From Flavobacterium cupriresistens (GTDB lineage Bacteria; Bacteroidota; Bacteroidia; Flavobacteriales; Flavobacteriaceae): 64,000 nucleotides of DNA. Of the stretch, positions 61,101 to 64,000 are shown piece after piece; the first letter of the stretch is position 1, and each line of letters starts with the position of its first letter. A model generated the notes under the pieces. It was not told the DNA's origin, did no database searches, and saw nothing but the letters and a program-made list of their open reading frames with translations. A program made the position numbers and the translations under genes. The stretch covers positions 4,774,001-4,838,000 of the forward strand of contig NZ_CP087134.1 of the NCBI RefSeq assembly GCF_020911925.1, written 5' to 3'.

Positions 61101-62609
61101 TCGCAAATCGGCATTTTCAACATTGATATGAAAATCATATTTGCTTTCTCGTTTGCTTAAATCAACCAAACCGTCAAATGTCAGACTTACATTCGGATCA
61201 TTAATAGAGACCTGTCCTTTATAATATGGCAATTTAAAATTACCGTTTACAACAATATTATTATAGGTGTACTTATTATAATCTAATTTAGCAATATCTC
61301 CCTTTACGATTGTATTGAGGTACTTCTCGGTAAAACCAACTCCGTCAACATCTAAATTTAATGTAGTTCTGCCAATATCTTTTCGCTGTAATAAAGTTCC
61401 AACATCAAAATTATCAAGTATAATATTTCCCGAATAAGAGGCTTTGTCAATAAAATCCATATTATTCATATGCAAATCGATTTGACCGTTTCCTAAATCG
61501 GTTGTCATTTTAAAATCAGTTTCCAAAGCCGTAGTCGAAACTTTAGCTTTCCCCACCATATTAAATCTGCCCAACCTCTGAATTTCTTTCGGAAGTTTGG
61601 TCCCTAAAACACCCGGAAGTAAAACAACCAGATCATTGTAACTCGAAAGCAGCTTATCAAATTTTCCATCCATAGAAAACTTTTGATTTTCGCTTCCGAC
61701 AAGATTTCTGAAATTAATTGTTCCAACAATTCTTGAACCGTTGGTATCGCTAAGTCTTAAGCGTCTTAGATTCAAATTATTTAAGGTACCCTTTATTTTA
61801 GTTTTAATTTTAAAATGTTGGTTTTTACCCAGTCCATCATAAAAATAACGAATATCATTGGTCGCAATTGAAGCAGAATCCAGTGCGACATCAAACTTTA
61901 CTTTATCTGTAAAATGCAAAAAGTCCTCTATCTTATAATTCAATATCGCCTGACCGTAAATAGAAGATCTTTTGGTTTTTATAGCCAGATTCTCGACCTT
62001 TATTTGCTTTTTGGTGTAACTAAATTTTCCGGCAAAATTAGAAACATACAAACCGCGATGATCCAAAAATGAAAACCGGTGAATCGTTGTATTTACATCA
62101 GGTCCATACAGTTTAAAATCACTTATGTAAGCGTTAAGCTTTTTAAAATCAAGAAATTTGGGTGTTTTTTTATTCTCGTCTATTACAGAAAAATTACCTC
62201 TGGAGATATAGGCATTTTTAGCGGTCAACAAAAAGTGTTTGGTCGATGTAGAAGGCTTGCCTGTCTCAAACAATTTAACAAACTTATTAATATTATTTTC
62301 GTCTTCGCCTTTGTACGTTTTCAGGTTAAAAATTAATCCCGTTAAACGCAGATCGCCAAAAATCAGATCGCCGTCGAGTACTCTTTTTATGCTTACAATA
62401 TCTGTATTAATGAGATCCGAATAGATTAAAGTCTTATTGTGATGATCCAGAATAAGAACTTTTTTAAGTTTGACGCCTCCAAAAATATTGATTGCTACTT
62501 TTTCTACACTTATTTTAGTTTTAAAATCGGCGTTGAGCGATTCTGTAATATACTTTGCAATTTTTGTCTGAACGACAGGCAAAGACAGTGTTATAGCAAG
62601 AGCCAACAA
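58122..62609 (-). CDS. tamB: TamB-like translocation/assembly module protein (DUF490)
   Basis: Very large envelope protein of about 1495 residues. It has one N-terminal membrane span followed by a long repetitive beta-rich region (AsmA-like at the start, NAD), ending in the conserved DUF490/TamB C-terminal domain: GKGYGSLLFKINTLGKFNMWGDFQAYEGTYNFKYGGLIDKKF, KKGGSIIWEGNP, LNLEAVYRTSANPAVLLENSSF, and the final RLGQEADGQFVANITSQVNERITINGKVG. Forms a bridge from inner to outer membrane for lipid or protein delivery. The start is uncertain. TTG at 62609 falls inside the hydrophobic span, and the frame continues upstream to a stop at 62676-62678 with basic-hydrophobic sequence but no ATG, GTG or TTG. 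Divergent from tsaD. Confidence 0.9.
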   Translation of the reverse strand: MLALAITLSLPVVQTKIAKYITESLNADFKTKISVEKVAINIFGGVKLKKVLILDHHNKTLIYSDLINTDIVSIKRVLDGDLIFGDLRLTGLIFNLKTYKGEDENNINKFVKLFETGKPSTSTKHFLLTAKNAYISRGNFSVIDENKKTPKFLDFKKLNAYISDFKLYGPDVNTTIHRFSFLDHRGLYVSNFAGKFSYTKKQIKVENLAIKTKRSSIYGQAILNYKIEDFLHFTDKVKFDVALDSASIATNDIRYFYDGLGKNQHFKIKTKIKGTLNNLNLRRLRLSDTNGSRIVGTINFRNLVGSENQKFSMDGKFDKLLSSYNDLVVLLPGVLGTKLPKEIQRLGRFNMVGKAKVSTTALETDFKMTTDLGNGQIDLHMNNMDFIDKASYSGNIILDNFDVGTLLQRKDIGRTTLNLDVDGVGFTEKYLNTIVKGDIAKLDYNKYTYNNIVVNGNFKLPYYKGQVSINDPNVSLTFDGLVDLSKRESKYDFHINVENADLRKLKFVKDSISHFSGDAIVELTGNSIENLQGNVYIKDAVYKNPKSTYVFDEITVNSNFDKDRLRTININSSDVVNGEIVGKFQFKELDKLVMNSVGSLYTNYKPYKVKKGQFLRFNLHVYNKVVEMLYPEIEIDSSTVLRGKIDSDLNEFKFKFNSQKITAAKNTFDNIRINVDNKNQLYNAYVELDSIKTPYYKVRDFSLINVTANDTLFVRSEFKGGDKGEDYFNMNLYHTIDKDKNNVVGIHKSEMKFKDYLWYLNEDAEKDNQIVFDKEFKNFKIDNIVLSHEDQKIDLNGVLKGKDYKDIVLNFEDVDINKITPFNSKFVFNGNLNGSVNYKQNKDVYQPTASIVIDHLNLNKIDLGTLNFDIAGDESFKKFTINSSIQNGFTESFKADGNFSVENKETFLDMNLKLEGFNLATLGTVGGEVLSNVRGTVSGNAAVVGNLKKPEINGRLYVEKAGMTIPYLNTDYELGDRTVIDLTDEKFLFRNNQLTDTKYKTKGLLNGSIEHHNFGDWKLDLNISSKRLLALDTKDSEDAAYFGTAFINGTASIKGPTESLFIKVAAKSEKGTQVKIPINNAQSVGESSFIHFVTPQEKYNLENGIAEKTKNYGGLELEFDFDITPDAEVEVILDRNSGHGMKGKGYGSLLFKINTLGKFNMWGDFQAYEGTYNFKYGGLIDKKFAVKKGGSIIWEGNPLKAQLNLEAVYRTSANPAVLLENSSFNKKVPVEVVIGLRGDLTSPEPNFDIQFPSVSSVLKSEIQYKLDDKDVRQTQALYLLSTGSFMSADGFNQSDLSGTFAETAASLLGGIIKSDNDKFNIDLNFISADKRLGQEADGQFVANITSQVNERITINGKVGVPVGGVNESAIVGDIEILYRVNEDGTMNLRLFNKENDINYIGQGIGYTQGVGISYEVDFDTFSELVNKIFKSHKLERALKNNTDDLQDSYLNPDFMKFSNKKDADKNKKKSDKKEEEKPQPTNNNNQGLIPDNDDF

Positions 62610-62736
62610 AAGTAAAATTAACCCAATTAGGGTTCGTGATATTATTTTCTTTACTTTTCTGATAGCTCTATAATTTTAGTTTTCTTTTAATTTTATTTTG
62701 AACAGACAAAGGACGGCTGTTTTGATAAAATTTCTT

Positions 62737-62744
62737 TAATTTTG
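62737..62744 (+). promoter_or_regulatory. Candidate -7 element of tsaD
   Basis: TAATTTTG, 69 bases before the tsaD ATG. A TTG at 62722-62724 is only 12 bases away. Confidence 0.35.
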
Positions 62745-62813
62745 GCGTTTACTGCAATCAAAGAAATTTAGAAATTTGATTTGTCAAATATAATCCAAAA
62801 TTCGTGCCTTTAT

Positions 62814-63836
62814 ATGCAAAATTCAGAGGTTTTTATTCTTGCCATCGAAAGTTCCTGCGATGATACTGCTGCTGCAGTTTTACATAACGATAAAGTACTC
62901 TCCAATGTTGTTGCCAATCAGCTAATTCACAATCAATATGGTGGTGTTGTTCCTGAGCTGGCCTCAAGAGCACATCAACAAAATATTGTTCCAGTAATTG
63001 ACGCTGCGCTTCGCAAGGCAAATGTACAAAAAGAACAGTTAACCGCCATTGCATTTACCCAGGGACCTGGTCTAATGGGGTCTCTTTTGGTGGGAAGTTC
63101 TTTTAGCAAATCGTTATCACTTGCTTTACAAATTCCGCTAATCGCTGTAAATCACATGCATGCTCATATTTTAGCGCATTTTATAGACGAAGAAGGTTTT
63201 GATAAACCCGATTTTCCCTTCCTGGCTTTAACGATTAGTGGCGGACATACACAAATTGTAAAAGTAAACGGTTTCTTTGACATGGAAATCATTGGCGAAA
63301 CCACAGACGACGCGGTGGGAGAAGCTTTTGACAAGAGCGCCAAAATCCTTGGCCTTCCTTATCCGGGTGGACCACTTATCGATAAATATGCCCAATTAGG
63401 CAACCCGAAAGCTTTTGCGTTTACAAAACCAAAAGTTCCGGGACTGGATTTTAGTTTCTCGGGATTAAAAACGGCCATTCTATACTTTATTCAGAAGAAA
63501 AAATTAGAAAATCCAAATTTCATTGAAGAAAATCTAAATGACATTTGTGCTTCTATACAATATACGATTATCGAAATTTTAATGGACAAATTAAAATTAG
63601 CCGTTAAAGAAACCGGAATCACACAAATCGCAATTGGTGGCGGTGTTTCGGCAAATTCAGGTATCAGAACCCGATTAAAAGAAAGTGAAGGCAAATATGG
63701 CTGGAAAACTTTTGTACCCAAATTTGAATACACCACAGATAATGCCGCAATGATTGGGATTGTAGGCTATCAAAAATATTTATCAAATCGTTTTGAAACT
63801 TCTGCTGTCGTTTCAAAAGCGCGAATTCAATTTTAA
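62814..63836 (+). CDS. tsaD: tRNA N6-adenosine threonylcarbamoyltransferase
   Basis: 340 residues from ATG at 62814 (MQNSEVFILAIESSCDDTAAAVL), preferred over a TTG at 62781 because TsaD proteins begin close to the ESSCDDT motif. Metal-binding NHMHAHILAHF, SGGHTQIV, DDAVGEAFDKSAKILGLPYPGGP, and FSFSGLKTAILYF with IAIGGGVSANSGIR near the end. Transfers threonylcarbamoyl to A37 of ANN-decoding tRNAs with TsaB and TsaE. rsmE begins 2 bases after the stop. Confidence 0.97.
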   Translation: MQNSEVFILAIESSCDDTAAAVLHNDKVLSNVVANQLIHNQYGGVVPELASRAHQQNIVPVIDAALRKANVQKEQLTAIAFTQGPGLMGSLLVGSSFSKSLSLALQIPLIAVNHMHAHILAHFIDEEGFDKPDFPFLALTISGGHTQIVKVNGFFDMEIIGETTDDAVGEAFDKSAKILGLPYPGGPLIDKYAQLGNPKAFAFTKPKVPGLDFSFSGLKTAILYFIQKKKLENPNFIEENLNDICASIQYTIIEILMDKLKLAVKETGITQIAIGGGVSANSGIRTRLKESEGKYGWKTFVPKFEYTTDNAAMIGIVGYQKYLSNRFETSAVVSKARIQF

Positions 63837-63838
63837 TT

Positions 63839-64000
63839 ATGCAATTATTTTACAATCCGAATATAGACGAAACTACAGAAAGCTTTTCTTTTGACAAAGA
63901 AGAAAGCCGACACATTATAAAAGTTTTGCGCAAACAAGATTCGGACATTTTACATGTTACAAACGGTGTCGGTCTTTTGTTTGAAACAGAAATTACCCTG
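63839..64000 (+). CDS. rsmE: 16S rRNA (uracil-1498-N3)-methyltransferase, N-terminal part
   Basis: Runs off the end of the window; the first 54 residues are visible. MQLFYNPNIDETTESFSFDKEESRHIIKVLRKQ is typical of the N-terminal PUA-like domain of RsmE (the HxxxVLR motif), followed by TNGVGLLFETEI. Methylates U1498 of 16S rRNA. Starts 2 bases after tsaD, so the two are co-transcribed. The catalytic SPOUT domain is outside the window. Confidence 0.85.
   Translation, partial: MQLFYNPNIDETTESFSFDKEESRHIIKVLRKQDSDILHVTNGVGLLFETEITL

Overview
The window looks like a chromosomal piece of a Flavobacterium-type bacterium (Bacteroidota). The reasons are strong AT richness, SusC/SusD outer-membrane uptake proteins, a secreted chitinase with a C-terminal region typical of type IX secretion, TAnnTTTG promoter elements, few Shine-Dalgarno sequences, and the gene repertoire (LptD, TamB, BshA, an arginase-family HutG, a GlcN6P deaminase/PIG-L fusion). 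I see no rRNA, tRNA, CRISPR array, integrase or transposase.

Region 1 (about 0.5-19.5 kb) is a chitin utilisation locus. On the minus strand, in transcription order, are a SusC-type TonB-dependent transporter, a SusD-type lipoprotein, a NagB deaminase fused to a PIG-L deacetylase domain, a GH20 hexosaminidase and a giant two-domain GH18 chitinase. Facing away on the plus strand are a LytS-like sensor kinase, its LytTR response regulator and an MFS sugar importer. Chitin is cut outside the cell, oligomers enter through SusCD, GH20 trims them to GlcNAc, the MFS protein brings sugar into the cytoplasm, and NagB feeds fructose-6-P to glycolysis. A GlcNAc-kinase-like gene, mgsA, gapA and pfkA at 54-57 kb fit downstream of this flow. 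Similar palindromes (core CGAAAACGTT) lie upstream of susC, the sensor kinase and pfkA.

Region 2 (about 19.5-26 kb) holds a small secreted protein, a transaldolase-family aldolase, and then an accessory island. The island has two unknown genes, a lipoprotein, the 3' tip of an RHS toxin gene without its body, and a second lipoprotein that is a candidate immunity protein. It is bracketed by direct-repeat fragments of a neighbouring gene and of the 3' end of an SDR gene, the mark of duplication or cassette exchange.

Region 3 (26-45 kb) is mostly housekeeping: SRP RNA with a full flavobacterial promoter, glutaminyl cyclase, hutI, hutG, a DEAD-box helicase, a TPR-containing hybrid sensor kinase, a dicarboxylate/amino-acid symporter, aroC, an LpxH-like phosphoesterase, a small barrel-like protein, a PrcB-like lipoprotein, bshA, and an AraC regulator divergent from a siderophore receptor. 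Between the hybrid kinase and the symporter is a 40-residue double-glycine leader peptide gene. It is the most novel-looking small gene in the window.

Region 4 (45-64 kb) carries an envelope and central-metabolism set: a two-protein Fe-S electron-transfer pair, an MCE/MlaD protein, an amidase, lptD, ridA, mgsA, a GlcNAc-kinase-like gene, gapA, pfkA, tamB, tsaD and the first 54 codons of rsmE. The intergenic spaces carry several families of dispersed repeats, including a REPIN-like inverted pair found twice with identical arm and spacer lengths.
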